DNA from: Garcia nutans
Lineage: Eukaryota > Streptophyta > Magnoliopsida > Malpighiales > Euphorbiaceae
Direction: 5' to 3'
DNA length: 64,000 nucleotides
NCBI GenBank assembly: GCA_947685225.1
Contig: CANTUV010000077.1
Span: 756,501-820,500, forward strand
Numbering within the stretch: position 1 is the stretch's first letter; every line of letters begins with the position of its first letter. A model generated the notes under the pieces. It had not been told where the DNA came from. It did not search any database and saw only the letters and a program-made list of their open reading frames with translations. This document shows, in pieces, positions 1 through 12,721 of the stretch. The translations under genes were made by a program, and so were the position numbers.

Positions 1-192
1 TCATTTCTCTTTCTTCATTCACTCTCTCAGCTCTCTCTCTCTCGTGCCCTAAAAACCCTAACAATAACACCAACACCTACCTCTGTCTGTGTAAATTTTT
101 TCTATATTCAACACAACGCCTTCTCTCTCTTTCAATTTCGCCGGTAGCCGGCGGATGATTGGTTTTTTGAACCGCTTTGATCGCGTTTTCTG
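1..192 (+). promoter_or_regulatory. Probable 5' leader exon of the AGC kinase gene
   Basis: The first ~130 bases are CT-rich (TC runs, CCTAAAAACCCTAA), typical of a plant 5' leader. A plausible splice donor (CTG|GTAAAT) lies at 192/193. The coding start is only at 1682, so a long 5'-UTR intron (193 to somewhere between 1225 and 1650) is likely. The transcription start may lie left of the window. The intron is inferred, not proven. Confidence 0.4.
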
Positions 193-225
193 GTAAATAT
201 AGCTATTTTCCTCTTATTTTTAATT

Positions 226-430
226 TTTTTAGATATTTGTGTTTATTTGTTTTTAAATTTTTTTTAATTGCTTTATTATCCTATAGGAAGAATTTGATTT
301 ATATTTTAAATACTTGCTTTATTATCTTTTTTTTTAAAATATTTGTATTATTTGTTTTTAAATATTTTAATTGCTTTATTATCTTATAGGAAGAATTTGA
401 TTTATATTTTTTTAATATTTGCTTTATTGT
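226..430. repeat. Imperfect tandem duplication, period about 103 bp
   Basis: Two adjacent AT-rich copies share the core GGAAGAATTTGATTTATAT (copies begin near 286 and 389) with matching flanks (ATTGCTTTATTATC before, TTGCTTTATT after). They lie in the presumed 5'-UTR intron of the kinase gene. This is a local duplication with no coding content. Confidence 0.7.
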
Positions 431-1296
431 GTATTTTTTTTAAAAAAAATATTTTCTAAAATATAGATGTATATATATATTTTTATTTTGGTTGCTTTAT
501 TTTTAATTGCTTTGACTGATTTTATATTTCTTTTATTGGTGGAGTAGTTATGTATTTAAAATTGAAATGGAAACGAAAGAGAAATTGTTTGTTTGATCTT
601 GATTTATGGTGATGAAAAATAATATATATTAGCTTAGGCATAACACATGCTTGTTATCAAACAAGGTTATTTGATTTAACGTTAACAAATGATTTGTTGG
701 TTTGAATTTTGAAATAACGGCTCATTTTTGCGGTGTTCTTGTTGTTTGTTGATTACTTTTTATTATTAGTATTATTTCTTAAACCTCTTTAAGATCTAAG
801 AATGTTGTCCTGTTATTTAGGAATTTGATGATCAATCAATGCCCTTTATTGTAGTCAGTGAGAAGAGATAATGAATTACTGTGTTGGGTATCTTGTAATT
901 ACCGTAATTAGTTGGTTGCATAGTTTTGGATTGGTTTATAATTGAGAATCAAGCATGTTGCTCGTTGATGATTGGTTGAGAAATTGAAGTGTGAACTTTC
1001 GTAGTTATCTAAGAGTCCAAATGTTTTATGTGGTGGTTGTGTGATTAATAGTAGGTTTGAGAAGGATAGAAAGCTTTTCTTGAGAATTCTAAATGAGATC
1101 AAGAGGGTTGGAACATGAGTAGAGATTCTTTAAAATGAAAATTACTTCCTTTAAAAATTATGGAACTGTTTCTGTTTTCCACTGGCTGAGAAAAAGTTGT
1201 TAATTTTGATTGTATTCTTAACCAGGGTTTCAACTTTCTAGCCCTTTTTGGAACATAACTCCCAATTAATTTTGTGTCTAAGTTTACAATTCCATA

Positions 1297-1386
1297 TGAA
1301 TTTTATGTGGATAATAAGGGTTATATGTTATGTTTTGATGGAAATTTTATGTGGATAACGAGGGTTATATGTGATCCTTTTGATGG
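1297..1386. repeat. Tandem duplication, period 44 bp
   Basis: AATTTTATGTGGATAA followed by a GGGTTATATGT block and TTTTGATGG occurs twice, at 1299 and 1343. It lies upstream of the kinase start codon in presumed UTR or intron. A short ORF across it (1274-1507) looks incidental. Confidence 0.65.
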
Positions 1387-1681
1387 TGTCATGATTGAAC
1401 AGTTTTCTTATGGATATGACTATGACTATGACACATCGCTTGTATGTATCCAAAACATGCTAATTGTGGCAGGATCTGAAGACGTGGTTTTGAGGTTAAT
1501 AAAGTAGTTTTAATAGGCTATTCAACTGTGGGCTCAGTATGATTGAAGACGATTTCAAAGGAAATGTGGTTTTCTTTCTGATTTCCATGCTGCTTTACCT
1601 TCGAAATGCTGCTTCGGAAATGGGTTAATGTGATCTTGGAGAAATATATCAGTTCTTTGTTGCATAGTGTATCTGGTAGAG

Positions 1682-4600
1682 ATGGATACTTGGCCTAGTA
1701 CTTCTGAAATTGTTGAATCAACCGAAGAATCAGATTTGGATTCCAAAATAGGTGAGAAAACTGGATATCGTTATGTTTCAAATTCAGGAAATAGGTATTC
1801 TATAGAGGATGATATTAATCGTCTTTTCAAAGCAATTGACAATAGAATCTCTGGTAAGGGTCTTGGCCTATCAAATGAAAGCAGCAAAGATAGTTTACGG
1901 AAGAAAGCAATGAAAAGACCAATTAGAGTTGGTTCACCACAAATGTCAGGAATTGGAATTTCTGAGCCAGTGAGTTTGAAGCAGGCATTAAGGGGATTAT
2001 GCATCTCTCAGGCATCAGAGATGGCTGCTATGAAGCGATTATCACGACCTTCAGGTTTGTCAGGGGCCTCAGAAGCTGGAACTATCAAAAGGTTGTACAG
2101 GGCAGTTGTAGTTGAGGCAAATGGATCCGGTCTCCCCCTGAATGAAGGTAATAGTAATTTGGTTGAAATATCCCTTGTTCCAGAAAGAATCACATCAGAT
2201 TCCACTGAGAAGAAGTATGAATCCTTGCAGATGGAAAGGGCAGATATATCAAGTCCAAATGCTCATTATTCACCAGATCAAGTTGTTCCTTTGCATATAG
2301 AGTCTAGTTGTGAAATATCAAAGACAGAAGTCGAAGGGCTTAACTGTCCAGATGCTTCATCTGCCAGTCATGCTGGTGAGAAAAAGGTGGATGAAAAAAC
2401 TTCAGCCTCAATCAAACTTTCAGGAACTCCACTGTCAGGACGGCAGAAAAACCATTTACATATTGTATCTTTGCCATCGAATTGCAGCCCTGGCAGTTCG
2501 GTACCTGCTTGTAGCAGTCCAAGATTTATGGAACCAATCTTCAGGAACAAGAGCTTTGTTAAGAAGAAAGTAAAGCAGGATTTGGCTCCTGTCTCTGGCA
2601 TTTCCAATCCGAGCAGTGGAAAAGTCAATAATGATCTGGATCCTAGCAATTCGGACACTTGTGACCATACTCCAGAAACTGGAAAGGAAGAAAGTGTAAA
2701 AGCTGCTTCAGCATCCAATGCTGTGAATCACAGCATAGAATGCAATTCAGGCATTGAGGAATCAAGTTCAAGCAAACTGCGTTTGAGTAATTCCAGTATC
2801 AAAACTAAATCTATATTGAGTAAAGTTGATGAGAGATCAAGATCAAGAGAAAAGGGAGACTTCTCTCAGAGCTCAAAAAGTAGCATTGGTGATTATAGCA
2901 GTAGCACCAGCGTTAGTGAAGATAGCAATCTAAGTGGGTCTAGTCGATGTGGCAATAGGCCTCATATGTCTAGGGACTTGAGGTGGGAAGCCATTCATCA
3001 AGTTCAGAGGCAGCATGGAAGCCTGGGCTTAAAGCACTTCAAGCTAATCAAGAAGCTTGGTTGTGGGGATATTGGGTCTGTTTATCTAGCTGAGCTAACT
3101 GTTACAAATTGTCTATTTGCTCTGAAAGTGATGGACAATGAATTTCTGGCTAGCAGGAAGAAGATGTCTAGGGCTGAAACTGAAAGGGGGATTTTACAGA
3201 TGCTGGATCATCCTTTTCTCCCCACTTTGTATGCCCATTTTGTGTCTGATAGATTCTCATGCTTGGTCATGGAGTATTGTCCAGGTGGAGATCTACATGT
3301 GTTGCGACAAAAGCAACCTTGCAGGAGTTTCTCTGAACAAGCAGCAAGGTATCTCTTTTGAAGTGTTCTTTTTTATTTTTATTTTTTGCTGGGATTAGGC
3401 TTTGTACTATGGCCTAATTCTTATGACCATGTTATCTCCCTTCCTCAAGAATTATTCATTTCTCCTTCGAAATCTGTCTGTTTGAATGCTATAGTTTGCT
3501 ACATATATATGTAGCTTTCCTATGCATAGTGTATACTTTTGATTTCCTATCAAAAGGTGGAATAGCTTACTGGCATATCATTAGCTTGTGTCCTTTCAAG
3601 ACTAGTTGTTTTGGTATAGTTGTAATAGATTCTTGGCCTTTATTTTTGTGGGAAAACAAAGACAAATAGATATTATATCAGCCAGCCAAAAGTTGTTCTG
3701 GTGAATGAGAATACCATTTTAAATAAATCTGTTTCTTAGAAGGAAATTGAATATATTAGAAGAGGCTTCTTTCATTATTGATCATACGAAGTTTAAATTT
3801 GCCGTGTCATTTTAATTTAATTGACACTATCATATCTGCAGGTTTTATGTTGCTGAGGTCCTCCTTGCACTAGAGTACTTGCACATGCTTGGAGTTGTTT
3901 ATCGGGATTTAAAACCAGAAAATATCCTGGTTCGAGATGATGGGCACATAATGCTCTCAGATTTTGACTTGTCACTACGATGTTCTGTCAATCCAATTGT
4001 GGTTCAGTCATCTTCACCTGTTGCAGAGCCTGCACAAAAGATGTCAAGTCCTTGTTCTGAAGCTAGCTGCATTGATCCTTTCTGTCTCCACCCAGCCTGG
4101 CAAGTTTCATGTTTCACTCCCCGGCTTCTATCAGTGGCTGCAAAATCTCGGAAGTTAAAATCTGACCTAGCGGCTCAAGTCTGCCCCTTGCCACAGCTAG
4201 TAGTCGAGCAGACTAATGCCCGCTCTAATTCTTTTGTTGGAACTCATGAATACCTAGCCCCGGAGATCATCAAAGGCGATGGTCATGGTAGTGCTGTTGA
4301 TTGGTGGACATTTGGAATCTTCCTGTTTGAGCTATTATATGGCAGGACACCCTTCAGGGGGGCAGGAAATGAAGAAACACTGTCCAATGTGGTATCCAGG
4401 AGCCTCAAATTTCCAGGTAGTCCTATAGTCAGTTTTCATGCGCGCGATTTGATCAGAGGTTTGTTGATAAAGGAACCTGAAAATCGATTAGGATGCACGA
4501 AAGGGGCTGCAGATATCAAACAACATCATTTCTTTGAAGGTCTCAATTGGGCTCTGATTCGTTGTGCAATACCACCCGAGATACCTAAGTTTTGTGATGT

Positions 4601-4700
4601 CGGAATCGGCACACATACCGCTTTTTCTCAGAACAAAGATGGAATGAAATGTAAGGAATCTAAAGGTACAGAAGAATATACAGAGTTTGAGATGTTTTAG
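1682..4700 (+). CDS. AGC-VIII serine/threonine protein kinase, KIPK/D6PK-like
   Basis: Two exons, 1682-3348 and 3842-4700, give 841 aa. The donor AAG|GT and acceptor CTGCAG|GT restore an Arg codon, so kinase subdomains read straight through the junction. The N-terminal ~440 residues are Ser-rich and low complexity. The kinase domain starts near residue 455: glycine loop GCGDIGSVY, Lys in FALKVMD (~481), catalytic YRDLKPEN (~575), DFD in place of DFG (~595), and an insertion of ~90 residues before [10 protein letters not shown] (~690). DFD plus a long T-loop insertion defines plant AGC-VIII kinases, which act in polar growth and auxin transport. The protein ends in EFEMF, matching the FxxF hydrophobic motif that docks PDK1. 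The long N-terminus favours KIPK over the shorter D6PK. I chose the ATG at 1682; an in-frame GTG at 1667 is not a plant start. It appears intact. Confidence 0.93.
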
Positions 4701-5792
4701 AGTTGGAAAAGGAAGATGTTTGATTTTCCTTTTTTTTTTTTTTTCAAAAAATGAGATTTCTCATCCTTGTTGTAACTGATATGTATCTATAGCAAATATT
4801 GTAAATGTTATTCTGAAAATTGGCGGCAACTTATTTAGTATGAGATATAATATATATATATATATGAAATAGATATAATAAAAGTTGGTATTAGCATTGG
4901 ACATTCAAGCGCCTAGCTTCTTGATTCTTAATTAGAAGAAGAATTCTCATGCTGTGGACATTTTTTTCTTAATTTATTTTTTGACATAAATATTATAAAA
5001 AAATAATTGTAATTCAATAAGAGTAGAAAAGTATCTGATTTTTTTTTATCTTGAATCTATTGTTCAAAAGATATGTAATATCTTTAAGAAATGTTTCTAT
5101 GTTGAACCACTAAAAATTTTCCTTAAATTAATATTGTTAACATAATTATTACTAATGTTCTTTTTATTTATTTATTTTTGAATATCCAAATTAAAATTTT
5201 TTAATATAATAATTGATTGTAGACAGTTGATCATATCATAAATCATCTTTTATGGGCACAAGTTGACACTCAAATTAATGATTTGAAAAAAGGAAGACTT
5301 TTGGAATCACAAATCCTTTCAAATTGATATTCAAATTTTTAAATTTATAATATATAGTTAAATTGATTCAAGAAAAAAATATTAATTTCAACAAACATAT
5401 AAATTATAGAATTTTTTGCAAAATTGTTATTATTTTATAAATTTAACAGATTCATACAGTAAAATTTATTATGAATTTATTATAATTTTTATAAATTTAT
5501 TATCAATTTATTATATATTTTTATTGAATGATGACTATGAGTAAACTCAAATAAAATATGTAAAATTTAAAAAAAATGTGGGAGCAACTACAATTTTTTC
5601 TAAATTTTACAATTTAAATTTTAAATAAAAAGAAAAATTCTCAAATGACACTTGACCGCATACTACCCTATCCATTTGATTCAAGTTCCCTCTCCAAAAA
5701 AAAAAAAGGTCCAGACTTTATAGTTTTTCAGAACCAAGCTCTCAATTTTAAGCAGGAGGCATTATTTCAGAACCTCCAAAATCCCCGGAGGG
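4701..5792. other. Intergenic: kinase 3' UTR and AT-rich spacer
   Basis: Starts with a kinase 3' UTR containing a T-run and an AT dinucleotide run near 4848-4864. The rest is AT-rich DNA with no coding signal. The final ~150 bases are probably promoter and leader of the phosphatase gene at 5793. Confidence 0.5.
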
Positions 5793-6391
5793 ATGATGAG
5801 GACAACATCATCGTACGGTACTAATACTAGGTTGCCAACCCCATCTATAAATTTACAATTTTGCCATAAAAGCACTAAATTTTTTTCTCAAACTGCCCCA
5901 TTTCTGAGCTATCTATTTGTCCAAAGCTACTCTTTCAATTCCAATCATCAACAAAAAGTACCCACAAACAGAACTAGTCTCTCTTGCCCTTTTAGGCCTT
6001 TGGTGATCAAAGCTTCATCAATGGTAGCATTTTCAACTGAGATAGAGACCAAACGCTTCTCTGTCCTTTTTATATGCTTAGGCAACATTTGTAGAAGTCC
6101 AGCTGCTGAGGGTGTCTTCACAGACATAGTCAAGAAAAGAGGTCTTGAATCTAAGTTCAACATTGATTCTGCTGGAACCATTGATTACCATGAGGTATAT
6201 ATATATGTAATTCTATGTCTATTTATATATTATCGTGGATAAATTTCTTGGGAAAATCAGCTCTATTTTTTGGCTGCAGAGAAAATTAAAGGAAAAGAAA
6301 AAAGGGCAGTGAAGTAACTGACTTTCAAGAATGCTTTCTTCTTCGATTTTTTATAAAGAAATTATTTTCCTTGGTTGACAAAGGGTAATTC

Positions 6392-6846
6392 TGTAAATAG
6401 TAGCTAAATGACTATACCGCGTTGAAAAATTAAGAATATGAAGGGGTCCTAAGGCTATAAAAAGATATCTCCCCCTTAGTTAAATTCTATCCCAAATAAA
6501 CATATTTGTTAATAAGACTTATTTTTTCTTCTCTTTTTTGTATTTCTCCATTGAAATTAGTAATATTATTTTAGTGGTATCTAATAACGTAAGCAAAATT
6601 AGCCGAACTACTTTAAATTTTGGTGTTCTCTTTATTTTTATTTAATAGCTATTTTTGGTATAGTTGTGGTGGTATTTTGTGCTATTGATTATATATCTAG
6701 AAAAATTTTATCTAAGAAAAGACTTGGTATTTAAGTGTATCTATTGTGGCTCGCCTCTCTTTTCTAAATTTTTTTTGGTATAATTATTGGTACAATTATT
6801 CACACACTATATATATTATTGGTAGAAAATTAATTCAATTTTCACA
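6392..6846 (+). repeat. 5' LTR of the copia element
   Basis: About 455 bp. It shares blocks in order with the 3' LTR: TAGCTAAATGACTAT, GGGGTCCTAAGG, TTGTTAATAAG, AGTAATATTATTTTA and TTTAATAGCTATTTTTGGTAT. A GCTATAAAAAGA box near 6455 is a candidate TATA. Many substitutions relative to the 3' LTR indicate an old insertion. Confidence 0.85.
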
Positions 6847-6851
6847 ATAAT

Positions 6852-6864
6852 TGGTATTAGAGCC
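6852..6864 (+). other. Primer-binding site, initiator Met-tRNA type
   Basis: TGGTATTAGAGCC lies a few bases after the 5' LTR. It differs by one C-to-T change from the usual plant PBS TGGTATCAGAGCC. Confidence 0.85.
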
Positions 6865-6984
6865 AAAATTTTTTGAGTATGCTCTGTGGTTGCAGCCTAG
6901 TCTGATCTTCCACATCATAAAAAATTTTCTTAAATTATTTGTATTTCGTATTTATTAGCTATTAAATAATTTTTTAAAACAAAG

Positions 6985-7900
6985 ATGGCAGACGACTTAG
7001 ACAAATCATCCACTACAAAAGAGACATTATTCACTTTGTCAATTTACTCAAGGACTGTTGTGTCAAATGTTAGTTTTACAGTGGAGATTTTTGATGGTAT
7101 GAGCCATTTTGGTATGTGACAAAATGAAGTTCTAGACGCTCTCTTTCAGCAAGGTCTAGATATTGCCATTGAAAAAGAAAAATCAAAAGACATTGATGAA
7201 AAAAATTGAAAAGCCATTAGTTGTGTGGCTTGTGGTACAATTTGATCTTGCCATTCTAGAGAACAGAAGTATGCTTTCTCTAAGAAAGTTTTCGCAAGTA
7301 AATTGTGAAAGACGTTGGAGGAAATTTTTTAAAAGAAAAGCAGTTAGAACAAGCTTCATATGAAGAAGAAATTATTTCGCTTCACTTATATTCTTAGTAC
7401 CATAATGAATGAACACATCACCAATTTTAATTAGCTGGTAGCTAATTTGATGAATTTGGACGTGAATTTCAAAGATGAAGATTTAACTTTGATGTTGTTG
7501 GGGTCTCTTTCAGAGGAATTTGAGTTTCTTAAAACAACTCTACTCCATAGAAAAGCTGAAGTGACTCTTTCTGAAGTAACTGTTGTATTATACAGTTACG
7601 AACTATGAAAGAAAGACAAGAAAGAGAGTTCAAGTGGAACACCAGAAGTATTGATAGTGAGAGGTTGCTCTCAAAGCAGGAAGAGAAAAAAGAAAGGGGG
7701 ATCAAAATTCAGATTAGCTAAAGATGAATGTGCCTTTTGTCGGAAGAAAGGGCATTGAAAGATAAATTGTCCCAAGCTGAGTAATAAAAACAAATCTGAT
7801 AAAGGAAAAACCGTCGTAAATTCAAATGTAGCTGAGTGTGATGATGAAGACTCAGACCTTTCATTAGCTATTGTGTCATCAACAAGCTCTTATAGCGTAT
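6985..7900 (+). pseudogene. Copia gag remnant with CCHC zinc knuckle
   Basis: Reading starts at an ATG (MADDLDKSS). Frames are broken by stops. The knuckle C-x2-C-x4-H-x4-C is visible at 7729-7770, with its Trp codon now TGA (GH-stop-KINC). Downstream DFGYSHHMC resembles the start of the protease, with the catalytic region degraded. Confidence 0.75.
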
Positions 7901-10900
7901 GACTACTTGATTTTGGTTATAGCCATCATATGTGTCCAATCGAAATTAATTCTTTGACTTTAGAAAACTAGAAGGAGCAATTGTTTATACAGCAAATGAC
8001 GGTCCATCAATGATTACTGGGATTGATTCAATCCAATTGAGGAATCATGATGGATTAATCAGGACTCGGATAGCACGTAAAGATGATTCTGGCGTCAGAC
8101 GACCACAATTCTAGTAGCATTGAATTCATCAAACGATGAGCTTTCCAATAGTGCCAAAGAAGGTGTCGATAAATGATGGTCGAATGGAGTTAGATCGAGT
8201 AAAAACACAAACCAATATTATTTCTTTCTTTCTCTTGCACTTTTCTCTGTCTTATCTTTCTTTGCAATAAATGTCCACCTACTCTTAATTAATGCTAATG
8301 TCTGATTCGACTTTTATAAACTTTAAACATAAATTGCACTTTATATATTATTTAAATTAACTAAAATAACAGGCATAAGCCACTTAGCCTGATGATAACG
8401 ATGATAATAATATTAGTAACTTAATTATACTAATTATAACTTCACAAATTTTATCTTAGCAATTAGTCTTTTATAAACTTTAAACATATTTTTTTAACCA
8501 TTTAATTTTAATTGTTAATAATCAATTAACTCATCTAATATTTAATAATTAATTCTATTTATTAATAATAAAATTTTTTAATTAAATCTTAAATCATACA
8601 CTATAATTTAAATTATAGATTATATATTATAATTTAAATATACTTACTAATTCTATTATTATAATTTAAATAATCAATTATTTTTAATCCATAAATTCTA
8701 ACTAAATAAATCTTGAATTATAACTAGTATTTACTAATCATAAAGTATAATTTAATTAATTAATTAATTATTAATTTCTATCAATTAAATTCTAAAAATT
8801 TATAATAATTAACCTTATTTAATTATTTATTTTAATTTATTTTTTTTGTCGCCGAAAAATTGACCATTGCCGGTCGGTTGCTAGATTCTGGTCAAAATAA
8901 AACGTGCTCCAAAATTTATAAATAATATACTAAATTAAAGCTTATGAAGAGTGAGTTCCAAAAATATTAGTCTCACCTGGAAAGGAGGAAGAAAAATAGT
9001 CAAAATCTAGCATGAAAGTTGCTACTGGTGGTACCTCCCTAGAGATATACCGAGTTTGAAGAAGAATCTCATCTCTGTAGGAATCCTAGAATCAAAAGGC
9101 TTCATTGTAAATGCAGCAGATGGAGTAATAAAAAATATGTTTGGTGCACTGGTGATAATGAAAGGATTAAGAAAGGGCAATAACTTATATTGCTATCAGG
9201 GTAATATAATTATTGAGACAACAATAGTAGCTTTCAGTAATGATCAGGAGTTGGAAGCAACCGGATTATGACATATGCGCTTGGAGCATGCTGACGATAA
9301 ATTCTTAAAATTTTTATCAGATCAAGAATTATTGAAAAGAGTATAATCCCAGAAGTTAGATTTCTGTGAGCATTATGATAAAGATAAACAGACAAGAGTG
9401 AAGTTTGATACTGCAATCTATGATATTAAAAGTATTTTAGACTATGTTCACTTATATGTGTGAGGTCCTTCCAAGACAACTTCAATGGGAGGAAAACACT
9501 AATTTGTAACCTTTATTGATGACTTCTCTTGGAGAATATGAGTGTATACTATGAAAATGAAGGATGAAGTGTTAAGAGTTTTTCTCATATAGAAAAAGAT
9601 GGTGAAAACTCAGACGGACAGAAAAGTCAAATGTCTTCGCACAGATAATGGTGGAGAGTTATAAAAGTGATCCATTTTTAAAACTCTGCCAAGATGAAGG
9701 AATTGTCAGACACTTCACAGTTAGAGATACACTATAATAGAATGGGGTAACAGAACGCATGAACTGGACATTGGTGAAGAAAGTTTGGTATATGTTGTCC
9801 AATACTGGGTTGGACAGACAATTTTGGGCTGAGACTGTGACATATGCATGCCATCTCGTTAATCACTTACCATCAACTGCTATTGATGGTAAAACATCTT
9901 TGGAGATGTGATCTGAAAAATTTACTACTGATTATAATTCTTTATGTGTGTTTGGTTCCAATGGATACTATAATGTTAAGGAATCAAAGTTAGATTCGAG
10001 AGCAAAGAAAACACTCTTTATGGAGATTACTACTAGTGTGAAAGGATTTCGCCTTTGATGTCAAGAAATAAAGAAGATAGTTTTTTTTTATCAAAGATGT
10101 TACTTTTGACGAGTCTACCATATTAAAAAAGGCAACAAATAAAACTATTTAGCAGACAGATGGTACTCCGTAGCAGGTGAAGTTTGAAAGAAGAATTGTT
10201 GACTCAGCAATAAGTAAAATAGATGAAAACACTCCTACGGTAGAGGTGGAGTCAGATGAAGAAGAGATTTCAACCCAAGAACCACCATAGCAATAAAAAT
10301 CTATTTCAATAAGTAGGCCATGATGAGAGATTTGCAAACCTGCTCAATTTGATGATATGATGACTTATGCATCTCTAATTGCAAATGATAATATTCCTAG
10401 GATTTATAGTGAAGCTGTCCAATGTTCATAAAAGAAAAGTGAAGAAAGACCATGGATGATGAAATGCAGTCCATTGAAAAGAATCAGACATAGAAGCTAG
10501 CTAATTTGCCAAAGAAAAAGAAGGTAATTGAATGCAAATGGATATATACAAAGAAAGAAGGATTTCCAAACAAGAACGATGTTCGCTATAAGGCAGATGG
10601 AAGGAATTGATTATAATGAAGTATTTTCTTCAGTTGTAAAATATTTTTCTATTAGAATTTTATTGGTCTTAGTAGCACATTTGGCTTTGGAACTCATTTA
10701 ACTTAATGTAAAAACTGCATTTATACCTGGAGAATTATAAGAGAAAATATATGACTCAGTCAGATAGGTTCAAGATTGCTTGAGAAGAAAAATAAGTATA
10801 CAAATTGAAAAAAATATTGTACGTGAAATAATCTCCGAGACAGTGGTATAAACGATTTGACAATTTTATGATGAGACAGAAGTACACAAGAAGCAAATAC

Positions 10901-11917
10901 AATCACTGTGTATAGATGGATCTTTTATATATCTTCTTTTGTATATTGATGATGTACTGATAGCTTTAAAGAATCAAGGAGAAATTAAAAGTTGAAGGCT
11001 CAATTGAATCAGGAGTTTGAAATGAAAGACTTGGGTGAAGTTAATAAAATTTTAGGCATGGATATATGCAGATATAGAAAGAAAGGGAAGCTTTATTTGA
11101 ATTAGAATGATATCTGAAGAAGGTACTATACCATTTTGGCCTAAATGAAAAGTCAAAACCTATGAGTACACCGCTTGCAATGCATATATAGCTCAGCGCT
11201 TCTTCATCTCCTAAAAATAAAGCAGAACGGGAGTACGTGTCAAAGGTTCTGTATGCAAATGTTATTGGTAGCTTAATATATGCTATGGTGTGTACAAGGC
11301 CGGACATTCACAAGCAGTTGAAGTTGTGTGCAAGTACATGCATAATCCTGGTAAGAAGCATTGACAAGTTGTGAAATAGATTCTACAGTATATTCTGAAC
11401 ACTGTACATGTTGGATTGATATTTGAGCAGGATAAGAAAAATGATTAATGTATAGTTAGATACTGTGATTTTGACTATGCTGGTGATTTGGATAAACGTC
11501 GATCAACTACTGGTTATGTGTTTACACTTGCTAAGGGGTCGATTAGTTGAAAGTCTATGTTACAGTCAACAGTTGTCTTGTTTACTATAGAAGCAGAGTA
11601 TATGGCGGTATCAGAGGCTGTTAAAGAAGCAATTTAGCTTTAAGGGTTGCTTGGTGAATTGGGAGTTAGATAAAAGCACATCAAAGTATATTGTGATAGC
11701 CAAAATGTTATTCATTTAATAAAGAATCAAGTTTATCATGCAATGACGAAGCACATCAATGTTCAATATCACTTTATACGTGAGATTCTGGAGGAAGGAG
11801 AAATATTACTTTAGAAAGTTCAGACCACCGCCAATTCCGCAGATATATTAACAAAAGTAGTGACAACTGTTAAGTTCAACCATTGTTTGAACTTGATTAA
11901 TATTTTGAAAAATTGAA
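7900..11917 (+). pseudogene. Copia pol remnant: protease, integrase, RT, RNase H
   Basis: Pieces in order: LKKNLISVGILESKGF (9056 onward, protease/integrase linker), integrase core with TFIDDFSW and RTDNGGE (about 9500-9660), RT with KQARLNGM-type context lost but YIDDVLIA intact (near 10941), and RNase H with EAEYMAVSEAVKEA and YCDSQNVIHL (about 11590-11710). Stops and frameshifts occur throughout. An unrelated ~950-bp segment interrupts it at about 8085-9035. Confidence 0.8.
8085..9035. mobile_element. Unclassified insertion nested in copia pol
   Basis: The pol reading HDGLIRT (ending about 8075) should run almost directly into PSLKKNLISVG (about 9045). The ~950 bases between do not fit pol. 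They contain a moderately GC segment (8085-8200), a very AT-rich core (8300-8830) and a GC patch (8850-8885). I found no terminal repeats or coding motif, so its class is unknown. Boundaries are approximate. Confidence 0.5.
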
Positions 11918-12262
11918 GATGAGCGCTTCATAGTCAAGGTGGAGATTTGAGTAGTGGCTAAATGACTATTCCACATTGAAAAATTAAGAAAATGGAGAGG
12001 GGTCCTAAGGTTATAAAAGGACCCTTCCTTCCTTAGTTAAAACTCATCCCAAAAAAGCCCATTTGTTAATAAGGTTTATTTTCTCTTCTCTCTCTTTTGT
12101 ATTTCTCCTTTGAAATTAGTAATATTATTTTATTAATGTCCGAGAATGTAGGAAAAATTAACCAAACCTCGTTAAATTTTGATGTTCTATTTATTTTTAT
12201 TTAATAGCTATTTTTGGTATAATTATGGTGGTACTTTATGTTAAATTTTGGTGTTCTATTGA

Positions 12263-12480
12263 TTGCGTTCGCTGGCTCTCTTAAGTGGGAGGTCAAGGGT
12301 TCAATCTGGGGAGACGACTCCTTTGGAGCCAAATAAATAAATTCCTGTTGGAGGGCCTGTGAGGGCAGTCAAGTACTGTAACGGATTGCTGGGTTGAGGC
12401 CCAAGATCGCTTGCCGGGTTGAGGATTACGGCCCAAGATAACTTGCTGGGTTGAGGACCGAGACATCCAGGTCATTACAG
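12263..12480 (+). mobile_element. tRNA-derived SINE-like copy 1
   Basis: Begins TCGCTGGCTCTCTTAAGTGG and contains AAGGGTTCAATCTGGGG, which resembles an RNA polymerase III B box. It ends GACATCCAGGTCATTACAG. It is GC-richer than its surroundings and nearly identical to the copy 245 bp downstream. The SINE call rests on the A/B-box-like head; I see no poly(A) tail. Confidence 0.55.
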
Positions 12481-12507
12481 TTAAAAGTGGAAGAATTGGT
12501 ACTGGAC

Positions 12508-12721
12508 TGCGCTCGCTGGCTCTCTTAAGTGGGAGGTCAGGGGTTCGATATGGGGAGGCGACTCATTTGGAGCCAAATAAATAAATCCTGCTGTAGGGCC
12601 TGTGAGGGCAGTTCAGTACTGTAACGGATTGCTGGTTTGAGGCCCAAGATCGCTTGCCGGGTTGAGGGGAGACCCAAGATAACTTGCCGGGCTGAGGACC
12701 GAGACATCCAGGTCGTTACAA
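12508..12721 (+). mobile_element. tRNA-derived SINE-like copy 2
   Basis: Same unit as copy 1 with a better B box (GGGGTTCGATATGGGG) and the same end (GACATCCAGGTCGTTACA). It is separated from copy 1 by about 27 bp. Both lie within the copia 3' LTR, so they arrived, or one arrived and duplicated, after the retrotransposon. Confidence 0.55.

Noticed and set aside
1667..1681. Upstream GTG as start of the kinase
   Set aside because: GTG is not a normal plant start; the ATG at 1682 is in frame and adjacent.
2368..2718. 116-aa minus ORF opposite kinase exon 1
   Set aside because: It is a shadow of the Ser-rich kinase N-terminus.
9056..9271. Open 71-aa frame beginning MKKNLISVGILESKG
   Set aside because: It is an undamaged stretch of the copia protease/integrase linker, not a separate gene.
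12293..12475. 60-aa minus ORF with MTWMSRSSTQQV
   Set aside because: It is an accidental translation of the SINE-like repeat; the second unit does not keep the frame.
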